From contig NC_039362.1 of NCBI RefSeq assembly GCF_003573695.1, positions 198,068,585 to 198,132,584 of the forward strand: a stretch of 64,000 nt of DNA, given 5' to 3'. Origin of the DNA: Papaver somniferum (taxonomy: Eukaryota > Streptophyta > Magnoliopsida > Ranunculales > Papaveraceae). Below the pieces are notes generated by a model. The model saw only the letters and a list, made by a program, of their open reading frames with translations, ran no database searches and had not been told where the DNA came from. Made by a program: the position numbers and the translations under genes. Positions 35,085-46,463 of the stretch are shown here, in pieces (within the stretch, counting starts at the first letter, position 1; the number at the start of each line of letters is the position of its first letter).

Positions 35085-35399
35085 GTCAGCAACTTTCACA
35101 CCCACACCACTTGCCGGCAACAAATGAGCATCAGCAACTAACTCTTCGCCATTGGCAGCTGTATTGGCTAAAACCATTCCAATTCCACCAGCTTGTTTCA
35201 CCACAACTCCTTAGGCAACTCTTGCATTAATTCCCCTATCACAAAAGACAATTTTCCCGGCTACTTTTTCCAGTATTAAAGTACCGGTCATACATAAATT
35301 TCCATTAGAAGCAGTACTAGCATTGCCGGCATAAACAAATTCTACCATTTTATCAGGTAATGGTTTGCTGTAATAAAGTGAGACACCACAATTTCTCAC
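35085..35399 (-). pseudogene. Subtilisin-like protease (SBT1 type) fragment, PA domain
   Basis: Minus-strand translation gives GVSLYYSKPLPDKMVEFVYA, GNLCMTGTLILEKVAGKIVF, CDRGINARVA, one stop (35211-35213), then [20 protein letters not shown] and [20 protein letters not shown]. This is the protease-associated (PA) domain of secreted plant subtilases of the SBT1 group. Only about 105 codons remain, open except for the one stop. The Asp, His and Ser catalytic regions are absent. The fragment is cut off by the palindrome array at one side and by unrelated sequence near 35400 at the other. Confidence 0.85.
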
Positions 35400-35475
35400 C
35401 TGATGTAATTGGGTCAGATATCATGCGTTACGCCAACATACAGCATGTACAACAGATCTCTGGCCAAGACTCAGC

Positions 35476-36455
35476 CTAATTAATGAAAGTTTCGCAGAAT
35501 GAACTGAATACGAGAATTGTGTTCTACAGATAACATAGTTACAGAGAAACAAATATTACACATACAAAAAAGTTCAATAAGTGCAATCAATAAGTCCCGG
35601 AGTAATAAATTAGAGAATAGTTGTTTACTTGAGCTGGTGGTGGTGGTGGTCTTGGAGCTAACGACATCATTCCCTGATCCAAGCATGGATAAGCACCAAT
35701 CGGCGGCTGCACCTGAAAACACACATGAAGCACATACACCAAAAGGGTTAATAAAGCATCAACAATAACTTGAAGAGAAACTAAATAGAGATTGGTTGGT
35801 TATTGACTTGAGCCGGTGGTGGTGGTTGTGTTCTCATATCAAACGGCATCATTCCATGTTCAAAGTGTGAAGGAGCACCATAAGCGATTAGTGACTGCGT
35901 TTGAAAACATGGTTCCATTTGATTTGGACCCATCATCATCATCATCCGCTTATTCTAAATCAAGGAACAACAAAAAGGACCAAACTTGAATTGTATTTCA
36001 GATGTAATTGAAATAAAACCTAAGCTTAGTACTCAAAAGGAGTAAAATTTCTCACCTGAAATAAAACTTGTGCTTTTTAATGTCACGAAATTACACATGA
36101 CTGATACACACGAATTAAAAACAACCATAATCCTCCTTCATTTTCTTTTCATGTACACAAAAATGGAAAACTCCAACACAGCTAAAAAAAATGGTGACTA
36201 CCAGTTGCCAAAATCAAACTATACCTTTACATATAATTTCTTGCTTCCTTCAGATTCATCGACAATCCTAAGATGGAAAAGAAAACGAAATCAGATTCCG
36301 CCAAAGGTGACCCAAAAATCTCAAATCAATAAAAAAAAAAGGGTTTGTAATCATCACCATCTCAGCAGCCGTCTGTTCTTCTCAATCTTAAATCTGAAAT
36401 CAATTCTCACAACCCCATGAATCTCTCCCCTTTTATGGGCTTTAGGTGCCGCCAT
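35476..36455 (-). CDS. Predicted small five-exon gene of unknown function
   Basis: Five exons fit on the minus strand: 36455-36358, 36267-36225, 35954-35808, 35712-35629 and 35523-35476. Their sum is 420 nt, giving 139 residues plus stop with all phases agreeing. Acceptors are TTAG, TTTAG, TTTTCAG and TGTAG; donors are ATG|GTGATG, AAG|GTATAG, CAA|GTCAAT (weak) and CAA|GTAAAC. The protein starts MAAPKAHKRGEIHGVV and has WIVDESEGSKKLYVK, a run of five methionines (NKRMMMMMGPNQ), and two related exon ends, each with GMM followed by a proline run and AQ (TQPPPPAQ and RPPPPPAQ). No domain, signal peptide or membrane segment is seen. Splice consistency and a plausible promoter argue that it is or recently was a real gene; the chain could also be a truncated piece of a larger gene. 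The last exon is the least certain. Confidence 0.5.
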
Positions 36456-36760
36456 TCTTCTCTTGACTGATTTAATTTCTAGGGTTTTTCCGATGGATAA
36501 TTTTACTCATCGATAATTCACAGTAGATTTGAGAGAAAAGAAAAGGAATTGAAAAAGAAGAAAAAAGAACGAAACAGAATTTTATAAACTATTGGTTTGA
36601 GAATAATTTTTTCCTAAAAAATGGGTGCGCGCCTTCAAATTTCTGGGCGTGGGTTTCACAGTGGAGAAAAACTGAAAAATGGGTCTCCATGTGGTTTTCA
36701 CTTGTGATATTGTCTGTCAATTCAAGAAGAATAATGGGCTGGGCTTATGAATACTTCACA
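36456..36760 (-). promoter_or_regulatory. Housekeeping-style promoter of the five-exon gene
   Basis: On the minus strand, upstream of the ATG, lie AAAACCCTAG at about 36480 (a telo-box-like motif) and AGCCCAGCCCATTATT at about 36730-36745 (site II / UP1-like AGCCCAT). These pairs are common in plant promoters of constitutively expressed genes. No convincing TATA box is seen. Confidence 0.5.
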
Positions 36761-36845
36761 GAAGCAAAAATTGAAAGAAAGGAAAAGTGATCAAACAAAC
36801 ATAGTAAATTTTTAGAGAACAAAATTTGAGTTTTTACTCCTATTT

Positions 36846-38550
36846 TCCGACTGATGCCAGAGTGTTTTGAGAATAGATTCACTTGCTTCACCGTCGAAGC
36901 TCCGCACCCATGAAACGTCTACCAAGTAAATAAATAAACGCTTCATTAGCTTTTCCAAACACACAAGAGTCAACAACAATTACAAGAAAATAGAGTGAAA
37001 TGGAAACATTTGGGGTAAATTGATTTTTTTAACCATCAGTGCTACGAATGTTCTCTTTTGGACTCTAGCACAATCCAAATCGAACAACCATGAAATCAAG
37101 GAATGCAAATAACAGGTCTCTTAGCTAAACAGTTACAGTCAAAAGAATGAATGTGCTATGCCCAAACGTTGTTCACCTGTAACTGTTAAAGATCCAGTGA
37201 GCTAGTGTTTGTGCTTCATGAGATCCTGGTGGTTGCCTCTGACCGAAGTGAGGACTAAGATTAGAGGGGGAGAGAACCAATGCTACTCTCTGAACGGATG
37301 ATACAATGCTCTGCACATATTGCCTGCAATTGATGCTACATTTTCTTGGAGGTGGCTCTCAAACGCAAATTGAAATGCTATTGTCATCACTGATCTCAAG
37401 CTGCAACCATTACCAGCATATTCACCCGAAGTTCTGTCTCTAGGCTGCCGAACCTCAAGAGCAGAAGCAAGGTCAAGTGTGCGATTAGGACTGGAAGAAT
37501 CCTGCAATATACATAGTGACACATTAACAGCAGGAACTACAAGAGGACCAGTAGGACAAAATGGTACACTGACACATTTGAACAACGAAAAGTTAATGCT
37601 TCGTATACAACAGTGTGTGAGACGAAGCAATTTACCAATCCAGAATCGAGAGGAATAATGCTCACACCGGAAGTTCAGAGAGGTGCATCATCAGCGATGT
37701 TGTTGGGGCATACAGCTAGAGAAGTTGTCGAACATTCAAGAATCCATTAGGCAAGTCAATATTAGTGTCCTATAAGTATATGCATCATACGAGTATGACA
37801 CATATACTGCTTGGAGTGGGCAGGACATTCACAACATCCACAGCTCGGCATTCACGAAACCACGAAGGCCGATCTTTGAGGATTTCTGAGACCTAGAGAA
37901 ATACAGTTTGAGTGTATTAAACCTTCTTGCAACCGATCAATGACACTCCAGAAGACCGAGCACACAATACATGGAGAATAGAACATGACCAGACAACTTA
38001 CCCTTGCAGGTTCTAGATCCACCAGGCCGCGGGCTCGTGCTGCCACTCCAGTACAGCCGTGTGAAATAGCAACGATTCCAATGGAGTCCAGACCAGGCTG
38101 AACAGCTCAGAGGGAATAAAAACAACCAACATTACTTTACTGAAGAATTGCCAATTTGGAAGTGGAGTAGTAACTAGTAACAGATAGTAGTGACAAATTG
38201 TTATGTTCAGGCATGGTTTAGGAGAACATTGTGATTCAACATGCTTGGCACTCAAGTTGCTATTTGATTCCAAAAAGTACTAGAAAAGGAACCACATTGA
38301 ACCCTGTATGGAGGATGTGCGTGGGCCAACACCTACCCTCGCGCATCCACGTGTTCAGGAAAGTACTTCCTCTAGAAGTGAAGTGCAAATAGCTAGGTCG
38401 ATGATTCATTTTGTTGAACGCATATAAACAATAGCATTGAAAATAAGAAGTTTGAGATAGTAACCTTCATCCTACGCATTTTGACCCACTCTACAGCCGT
38501 CCCAGTGGCCTTCGATAAAAACTCTGTTAAAGTTTCTTCTGCAGTGGACA
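36846..38550 (-). pseudogene. Class III HD-ZIP transcription factor pseudogene, unit 1
   Basis: Exons with splice sites read right to left. About 38550-38465: AEETLTEFLSKATGTAVEWV, START domain. 38097-38002: SIGIVAISHGCTGVAARARG, 32 codons, CAG| acceptor and GGTAAG donor. From 37892: SEILKDRPSWFRECRAVDVV. Near 37710: LYAPTT fused directly to ADDAPL...SIIPLDSG. 37501-37177: SSPNRTLDLASALEV and SVMTIAFQFAFESHLQENVA. 36918-36846: start of the MEKHLA domain (SESILKTLWHQS). The homeodomain, leucine zipper and most of the part between START and MEKHLA are missing. There is one frameshift near 37320 and several stops. Retained introns show it came from genomic DNA. These factors control leaf polarity and vascular development. 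Confidence 0.92.
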
Positions 38551-39066
38551 AAATTTAAACTCGTCAAAAGAACAAGAAAACCAAATTCAACCAAAAACAT
38601 AGATAGAAAACAAAACAATTGCTCCACAATAGACCCACTATCACTATTTATTAGTGCTCATGAAACGCACAAAGTCATGGCAAACCAATTGACCAAGAAT
38701 AGAACACTAACTACTTCGCAATTCACCCCAAACAAGAAGACAAAGAACCGTATAGATTATTTTGTTACTCTGCTGCATATTTCAACAACTCATATTGTCC
38801 ATAGGGAGGCTGTAAGAATCTGTAAGTTAACATATGCGAAATGTGGAGCATTAATTATGTTTACATAAACAGATATTAAACTCCTCATCTTATAAACTCA
38901 AGTTTCACTTCCTAAACTTGCATCGCAGTAGCTCCAAAAGATGCAATTATCTTCTAACAAGATAATCCAAAAGTAAAGATGACCTGGTAGGCTGCTACTA
39001 AAACTACTAAGTATTTTAATAAGAGCTGTAGACATATTCATTAGCTAGTGACACATTCACTATACC

Positions 39067-40748
39067 TCATTTGCATTGGATTTCATAATATCCGCGAGCA
39101 CTTCACTAGTTCACTTTCATGTTTACTCCCACCATGTTTGCATCGGATTTCATCAATCTCCGAGAGCACTTTCAAAAAAACACATAAAAAGATGGTAAGT
39201 TCAGAGCATATAACAAAGCAATTCACATCGATTCTAATAACTTCAAATTCATACCTTTATAGGAAAAATTGACGCACAAAAAAGTTATACTTAGAATTGC
39301 ATTTCAATCCAGCATGAGCATTTAGAATATCTCTTATCTCCTCCTCCATCTTCTCAAAACCATCGTCCTTGCACTCTAGTACTGCATATATCCGCTACAT
39401 TTTCTCGTTCTCCTCCTCATCCAGTAAGGTCTGATTGAGAACATCAGAGCTACTGATTTTAAAATTCTTTAATAAATCAAGTTCACATCACATAGCAGAG
39501 TCATTTCCATTTATCCGTCATGATCACGACCCACATACTGAACGACCCCGTAAATCTGCTTCCTATTGTGCCCAAACAATATTTGATCATTCTCAACAGT
39601 AAATTCGAATGTACTTCTATACGGTGAAACCAATGTCAGAGATGAAAACAACTACAGTAGATAATCATTAGCATTAACATACAGTAGAAAACTTATAAGA
39701 ATATAAAAATAAAAAACGGGTAGTAATTCGGATGATATATGGTTTAAAGATACATGTCTTCCACAAGGTGGATGGCTTTGGAAGGGCATTCAGAAGAGGA
39801 AACACATTATTGAGGAGATTGCTTCGACTGAGTTAAGAAGTGGATACACAATTAGGTTCTACCTTTCTGGTGGGACAAATGGGAACATCACTTTCAAGAC
39901 TCAATTTCGGTTATCTACTTGGAAACAAGCAAAACTGGCTGGGATTGTGGTTAATGGAGCATGGAATATGTTAATGAATAGAAACCCGAATGAGGTTGAA
40001 ATGGAAGACACAGCTGAACTGTTTTCCTTCTTATAGTGTCCTCCTTTGTTGAATGCTAGTGAAGATTTTCTGGATTGCAAACGCTCCACAGGATTCTCCA
40101 CTAAAGCCTATTACAACTGGTTATCAGGTCAGCAAGAAACGACTCAAAGCTCAACTAGACTACCTCTCGAAAGCATTTGGGTCAAGCATGCACCATCAAA
40201 GGCTCAATTCTCTACGTGGTATAGGATGCATCACTTCCAAATGCGAGATGAAGCTTATACAATGATGGGTGCAAAGCAGCTTATGTAATGAAGAAGAATC
40301 TGTGAACCGCATTTGCTACTTCATTAATTGTAAGTTTTTTTATAAATTTTGGGATTAGCTATTTACTGGCAGGCTACAAAATATGGGTGCAAACCAGGGG
40401 CATCACCACTCAGTTAATGGCCTATGCTCATCTTTGCAATTTGCTGGGTCATATGGCATATGGGTAAAGTGCAATCACAAAGAGTAACAGCAAAAGAAAC
40501 AAAATCCAAGAGCTGTAGATGTTATAATTAACCAAGTTAAGAGTTCAATTTTCTTATGGGCAATCTAGAAAGGTGGTTGAGAACTACTCTAGTATAGCCT
40601 ACTGTAACATTACTACTCTTCTTAATAATATTTTAAAATTTCACCTCAAAAAAGAAGAAGAGAAAGAATTGAAGGACTTACCCATTTAAAAGCTGAGAGA
40701 ATTGGCTCAAAAGTAGAAGAAACATGGAGCTGCAACTTCTTCTCACTG
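39067..40748 (-). pseudogene. Copy C of the unknown gene family, truncated
   Basis: Exon 1 keeps only its last part (40748-about 40682, ending before CTTACCC); the rest was lost at the duplication joint. The intron contains the family LINE. Exon 2 starts near 39652 (TGTAG|TTGTTTTCATC) and is recognisable to about 39270, with several frameshifts and stops (for example after GVVQYVGRDHDG). Exon 3 remnants near 39100-39170 include CATCAATCTCCGAGAGCACT. Inactive. Confidence 0.7.
39718..40653 (+). mobile_element. LINE fragment in the intron of copy C
   Basis: Begins GGGTAGTAATTCGGATGATA and keeps LNASEDFLDCKRSTGFSTKA and YYNWLSGQQETTQSS of the zf-RVT region. It ends with CACCTCAAAAAA before GAAGAAGAGAAAGAATTG, the target-duplication sequence. 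Confidence 0.75.
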
Positions 40749-41385
40749 CATCCGACTGATGCCAGAGGGTTTTGTGAATAGATTCACTTGCTTCGCCGTT
40801 GGACTACAGAAGCTCCGCACCCATGAAACGTCTACCACGAAAATAAAATAAACATTTCATTCAGTTTTCCAAACACATACTAGTCAAAATAGAGTGAAAT
40901 GGAAACATTTGGGGTGAATTGATTTTTTAACCATCAGCACTATGAATGTTTTACTTTAGAGACAAGCACACTACAAATCAAACATACATTAATTCTTCAA
41001 CATTGTAGTAACAGATAGTAGTGACCAAAATGTTATGTTCAGGCATGGTTTAGGAGAACATTGTGATTCAACATTGTTGTGCACCATGTTTGGCACTCAA
41101 GTTGCTATTTGATTCCAAAAAGTACTACAAAAGGAACCACATTGAACCCTGTATGGAGGATGTGCGTGGGCCAACAACTACCCTAGCGCATCCACGTGTT
41201 CAGGAAAGTACTTCCTCTTGAAGTAAGTGCAAATAGCTAGGTCGATGATTCATTTTGTTGAACGCGTATAGACAATAGCATTGAAAATAGGAAGTTTGAG
41301 ATAGTAACCTTCATCCCAGGTATTTTGACCCACTCTACAGCCGTCCCAGTGGCCTTCTGTTAAAGTTTCTTCTGCGGTGGACGAA
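40749..41385 (-). pseudogene. Class III HD-ZIP pseudogene fragments, unit 2
   Basis: Two exons survive: a MEKHLA start (about 40831-40749) reading FMGAELL, stop, SNGEASESIHKTLWHQSD, and a START exon (about 41380-41309) reading AEETLTE with an 11-bp loss, then the equivalent of WVKIPGMK before the donor AAG|GTTACT. Everything between, present in unit 1 at about 37080-38165, is deleted. Copy 2 keeps the ancestral-looking PGMK and ELL where unit 1 is changed, so neither unit is simply derived from the other as it now stands. Confidence 0.85.
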
Positions 41386-41939
41386 AATCTGGAAAGATAC
41401 AAAATTTAAACTCGTCAAAAAAACAAGAAAACCAAATCAACCAAAAACATAGATAGAAAACAAAACAGGTGCTCCACAGTAGACCCACTAACACTATTTA
41501 TTAGTGCTCATGAAACGCACAAAGTCATGGCAAACCAATTGACCAAGAATAGAACACTAACTACTTCGCAATTCACCCCAAACAAGAAGACAAAGAACTA
41601 TAGACTATTTTGTTACTCTGCTGCTTATCTCATATAGGGGGGAAATAAGAATTTGTAAGTTAACATATGCGAAATGTGGAACATTAAATTTACACAAAAC
41701 ATACATTAATTCATCATCTACTAAATCTGAGAAGTGTGGTTTTATAGAAACACACATTAATCCAGAAAATGTTACTATATGAAATTATAGAAACTCAAGT
41801 TTCATTTCCTAAGCTTATATTCCAGAAGTTCCAAAAGATGCAATTATCTTCAAAGTAGAAATTCAAAATGTAAAGATAACATGCTTCTAAAACTACTAAG
41901 TTTTATAATAAGAGACATGGACACATTTATTAGCTATTG

Positions 41940-44123
41940 ACAAATTCGCTATACCTCATTTGCTTTGGATTTTATCAACCTCCGCGAGCACTTCATTTTC
42001 CTTCTTACCTCCACCATGTTTGCATCAGATTTCAAGAATCTCCGAGAGCACTTTCCTCCTTACTTCCATATAGTGCTCGAAGCAAGGAGTCTTCACTAGC
42101 ATCTGTAATTAAAAGAAGAAATAAAATAGAATAAAATAAGTGAATTCAGAGCATTTACCAAAACAATTCACATCAATTCTAATAACGTTAAATGCTACCT
42201 TTATAGGATAAATTGAATCCAGACCTACAAAGTTATACTCAGAACTGCATTTCATTTCATCATGAGCATTTAGAATATCTCTTATCTCCTCTTTCATCTT
42301 CTCAAAATCATCGTCCTTGCAATCCACTAATGTATGAATCCCCCAAATTTTCTCGTTCTCCTCATAGCGATCTGTGAGATTGATTACGTCATAAATACTG
42401 ATCTTAAAATTCTTTAATAATTGTATTGATCCGTCACGATGATGAACCACATGCTGAACAACCCCCACATTCTCCTTGAAATTGAGCTTCAACAATATCT
42501 TATCATCCTCTACAACGAATGAACTTGTACAGGGTAAAACCAATTCAGTCACAGATGAAAACACCTACAATAAGAATTCATTAGTATTAGCGAACAGTAT
42601 AAAATATATAAGAATTAAAGAAGAAAAAATGGGTGGTAGTTCTGGTGATATGTGGGTCAAAGATACAAGATTTCCTTGTACAAGGTAGAGGGCTTTGGAA
42701 TGGTATTCAGAAAAAGAAACACATTATTGAGGAGATTGCTTCGACTGACTTAAAAAGTGTGGATAGTCAACTAGATTCTGGTGGGATAAATGGAACGAGA
42801 ACATCATTTTGAAGACTAAATTCCTATGTCCTACAAGTTACCTACTCGGAAACAAGCAAAACTGGATGAGATGGTGGTTAATGGTGATAGTGTGAGGTGT
42901 TATGCTGTGTCAAGTGAGTGTGTTCCAGCCTGGAAAGTAGGGTTTTCTCCAAATGGAGCATGGAAATATATAAATGAAAAGAAACCCAAAAATGAAGCTA
43001 CTGTGATCTTGTGCAGCAAACAGCATCTTCAAAAACACTAGACAAATTATTCCTTGGCATCTCAGACTAGATGCACTTCCCCACCGATGAGATCCATTAT
43101 GGAACCAACTTTTCCTCTCCATCTATATCTCCACAATTATATAATAATAAAACAACCCAAACTCATTGGTAGCAAATAACAACAAAGATCATATTCTCAA
43201 ATGTTAAGCTTCATACAACATCAACAAGCATATATGGATGTTTTGGAGTATCATTCAGTTGATGTTAATGTAGTGTTTAACCAATACATGAGTTGTTCAA
43301 TTGGTTTCTTAACCACCAATGGTTTCTTAAAAATGACAGGACGCCTCATTCCAAACGCGATATGCAACTTAGGTAATGAGAAGAAGAATCTGTGAACCAC
43401 ACTTGCTACTTCATCAATTGTAAATTTTCTGCTAAAATTTGGGAATTACCTATTTCCTAGCAGGTTACAATATAAGATGGGTGCAAAGCAGGGACATCAC
43501 CACTAAGTTAATGGCTTGGGAGTTGAGTCTTTACAGTTTGGCTTATGCTCATCTTTGCAATTTGCTGGGTCATATGGAGAGACTGCAATGGAAGAGTAAT
43601 GCCAAATAAAAATCTAAGAGCTGTAAGCGTTATAATTAACGAAGTCAAGAGTTCAATTTCTTATGAGCAATGGAGAGCAGGTGGTTTATAAACTATTCCC
43701 TTTATTGATTGAACTCGGGGAGTGTAGTGTAGCCTATTGTAACAGTACCAGCTTTCTTTTTCCGCAACAAAATTTTAAAGTTTCTACTAAATAAAAAGAA
43801 GAGAGAATTTGAAGAATTACCCATTTAACAGCTGAGAGAAATATGCAACTGCAGCTTCTTCTCAGTGGTTAACAGAGTTCTTTGGCAATTCCTTCTTCAA
43901 TACCGAATTTACATCTGGGGGATGAATGTAGAAGGGCTTGTTGGTGATGCATATCTTGGGAACATTGGCAATGAGGAAGGGCTTTTTTGTGGGTGATCAT
44001 GTATATCATGGGAATATTAGTGAAGTGAATTTGGGGTTTCCGGATTATACTACTAGGAGGATGATGAAACGTTGGAGTGAGCTTTAACATTATAGCAGTC
44101 TGCAATCTACATGACCGATTCAA
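41940..44123 (-). pseudogene. Copy D of the unknown gene family
   Basis: Exon 1 (44123-about 43820) keeps KLTPTFHHPPSSIIRKPQIH but then shifts frame. Exon 2 begins at about 42564 after TTGTAG| (VFSSVTELVLPCTSSFVVED) and is open to the donor with KNFKISIYDVINLT, NEKIWGIHTLVDCKDDD and AHDEMKCSSEYNF. A nine-residue or so stretch found in copy A after the first core is missing (GSIQLLKNF). Exon 3 follows TTACAG| near 42110 with FEHYMEVRRKVLSEILEI and then a stop, so the C-terminus is cut. Probably inactive because of exon 1. Confidence 0.7.
42631..43794 (+). mobile_element. LINE fragment in the intron of copy D
   Basis: Starts GGGTGGTAGTTCTGGTGATA directly after AAAGAAGAAAAAAT, as in copy A. The zf-RVT remnant (YLLGNKQNW...-type frame, then ICNLGNEKKN) is interrupted by about 300 bp of unrelated sequence (about 43010-43330). 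Confidence 0.7.
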
Positions 44124-44124
44124 A

Positions 44125-44640
44125 GTAAGAAAAATAACCTAATTAGAGAGAATGAATTTGGGATTTTTTTCAGGAGTACAGAAAGAGTTGATCGACTGAG
44201 GATTTCCTTTGGTTTGAACAAGATTACCTCTTGAGCCATTTCGATAGTTAGATTCCAACGAGCATCACCAAACAAGCAATTTCATATCCATTTTCTTCTG
44301 TGGATCTCTTTGCTGCTCCTCTACTTAGAATAAGAAAAAAATTAGGGTCGGTGAATTTGAAATTATGGAGGAAGAGAGAGTGAATTGCCTTTTTGTAAAG
44401 TGTACTTGTGTAAAAACTTGCATTGTTAAAAACCTGCCCTTGAACTCTCCTCTCTCCAAAAAATCTCTTTTTCGAGACCTTAACAAAATTTTTTTTTTTT
44501 CAGAACTAGTGACAAAATTCCTAGGTGAACAAACTAGTGATAAGAAAAAACCGGTCATATTATTTCTACCAAATAAAAACCGTTTCAAATAAAACTGGGA
44601 CAAAAATCCCAAGCCAAATAATAATGTGCAAATTTAGTTT
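44125..44640. other. Intergenic sequence
   Basis: Shares only weak similarity with the flanks of the other family copies near 44130-44210. No gene supported. Poly-T (44489-44500) and poly-A runs are present. Confidence 0.35.
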
Positions 44641-46040
44641 TTGTTACTTTTAAAAAAGCCAAACATACCCTTCGACCTTTTCTTCTTCTTCTCTGATTTC
44701 TTCTTTCTTCCGTCTCCTTCTCCCACCACCATCATCACCAGCAGCAACAATGGAACTGCACGAGAAGAACAACGCTGATTCAAGAGGTGAAGAATTCGAG
44801 AGACGTTTTCTTTTATTCATTTCCCTAAAACTGAGAAAAGAAGAAGCAGCAGCTGCCGCTGTTTTATCACCTGAAATTGAGAGTAAATATCGTTGCTGCT
44901 GTTCGAGAAATAGATCGAGAATTGGGAGATGAGAAAAGGGTAACATAGAGATGATGGACTTTGGTAAGATTCAAGATGGGTTGAATCTGAGATTGCAAGA
45001 AATTGGATCTGCATCTCGTCTGGGGTTGATTCAGAAATTGAAACTCAGAGTTGAGTTAGATTGAGAAGATGTGAAGATGGGTTCTGCTAGCTTCTGTTGA
45101 ATTCAGTTGTGGAGTTTTGGATGAACTGAAATGGGGATCTGGAGAAATTCAGGGTTTGTGTTGGTGTCCTTGAGGAAAAAATTAGGGATTTTCTGTCAAT
45201 TCGAGAAATGAATGAGGCCGCTGGTGTTGAGGATGGATCTGAAGAATGATGGTGGTGGAATTATGAAACAGAGATGAGAAGAAATCGAAGATGAGTTGTT
45301 GTGGTTGCTGGTAATAATGAAATCAGTTAAGCGGAAATAGAACTGTAGATGATAGAAATGATGCATTAATGAACTTGGTAAACTACGGTTCGATTTGAGA
45401 TGGGTTATGGAGTCGTGAGATGCTGTTGCTGGGCAGATTCAGATGAGAAAAGAATGAGAAGAAGATAAATGGAGTTTTTGGTGATGTGTGTTGACTGAAT
45501 TGATGCCTCAGCTGCTATTGAAATTGCAGGTGACGATGGATTTTGACTAAGCAGTGGAAGTGTTTATTGGTGGTACTACAGTTCAGTGAGGTGGTCATGG
45601 AAGTGAAGAGAAGGAATTGAATAAGAAGTGCAGTTTGTGCTGAGAACTAGTGTTTAAGAAGATATAATGTTGATGATGCTGTTGTTACTGTGGTATGATG
45701 GCAGAGATGTAGGTGCAGTTGTCTGGTGGTGTTAGCTCTAGCGCAAGGACTGGAATTGCAGGTTAAGCCATGGATTGCTGGTAGGATTTAAACCAGTCGA
45801 ATCCTTGTGTTGGTTGGTATGAAGGATAAAGAAGATAATGACATTGGATTGTGAACTGAAATGATGCAGGTGGAGGTTATGGAGCTGTGAATGGGTTAAG
45901 AAGCTATGTGTCGCAGTGGTGGAATGTGGAGCTGTAGATGACAGGGAAATGGTGGTTGCTGCCATGGTTCAGCTGGAGCAGTGGAAATCTAAACTTCAAG
46001 CACATTATAAACTTCAACTGGAGCAGTGGAAATCTAATAA

Positions 46041-46176
46041 GAAGAGGATGGCAGACAATGCTGCAGATGTAGATTATATGGTCGTCGCTAGTATGGCAGA
46101 GGGGATGGTAGGAGCTGAGCTAGCAAATATTATTGAGGTTGCTGCCATTAATATGATGCGTGACGAAAGAACTGAG
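46041..46176 (+). pseudogene. Captured exon of an FTSHI2-like plastid protein
   Basis: Translation reads KKRMADNAADVDYMVVASMA then EGMVGAELANIIEVAAINMM and RDERTE, ending at GAG|GTATAT, a splice donor in the expected place. This matches the end of the AAA+ lid of plant FTSHI proteins (inactive FtsH-type proteases of the chloroplast envelope), closest in my memory to the EMB2083/FTSHI2 group. The exon is open and well kept, so the capture is fairly recent. It has an in-frame start further upstream (45916) by chance. Confidence 0.75.
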
Positions 46177-46463
46177 GTATATATAACCTGCTTTTTTATT
46201 TTAATCCATCTGTTTGAGTATATCGAATTGGTGATCTCGTAATTGTCTTAGTTATAGGGAAACTGTAGGATTCTTATTTTGTCTAGGTCATGCAAGTTAA
46301 TGAATGGTAGATGTTTTAGCATTCTCAGTGTACGTTGGCATAGGTTTCAAGTATCTGAGGTGCACATCAATGGAACTCGTAGTATGTTACGAATATTGAT
46401 ACTCTAGAATAGAGCCAGTTACTTGCATATCCTTAAAACACAAACAAAGTTACTTGCATTAAG

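Larger units (their letters stand above)
36846..40748. repeat. Tandem duplication, unit 1
   Basis: This 3.9-kb unit holds the HD-ZIP III pseudogene, its upstream DNA and copy C of the unknown family. The same order repeats from 40749. The joint lies inside exon 1 of copy C (TTCTCACTG|CATCCGACTGATGCC), where MEKHLA sequence of unit 2 begins. Confidence 0.85.
40749..44123. repeat. Tandem duplication, unit 2
   Basis: Repeats the order of unit 1: MEKHLA piece, START piece, shared upstream DNA (41400-41700 matches 38560-38880), then copy D. It carries a deletion relative to unit 1. The right limit is uncertain because unit 1 is truncated at the corresponding point. Confidence 0.8.

Noticed and set aside
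36070..36420. 116-codon plus-strand frame
   Set aside because: It is antisense to exons 1 and 2 of the predicted five-exon gene, whose splice phases give better support.
44750..44932. Frames on both strands at the start of the capture element
   Set aside because: Short, overlapping, low-complexity (GAA/CTT runs) and without homology.
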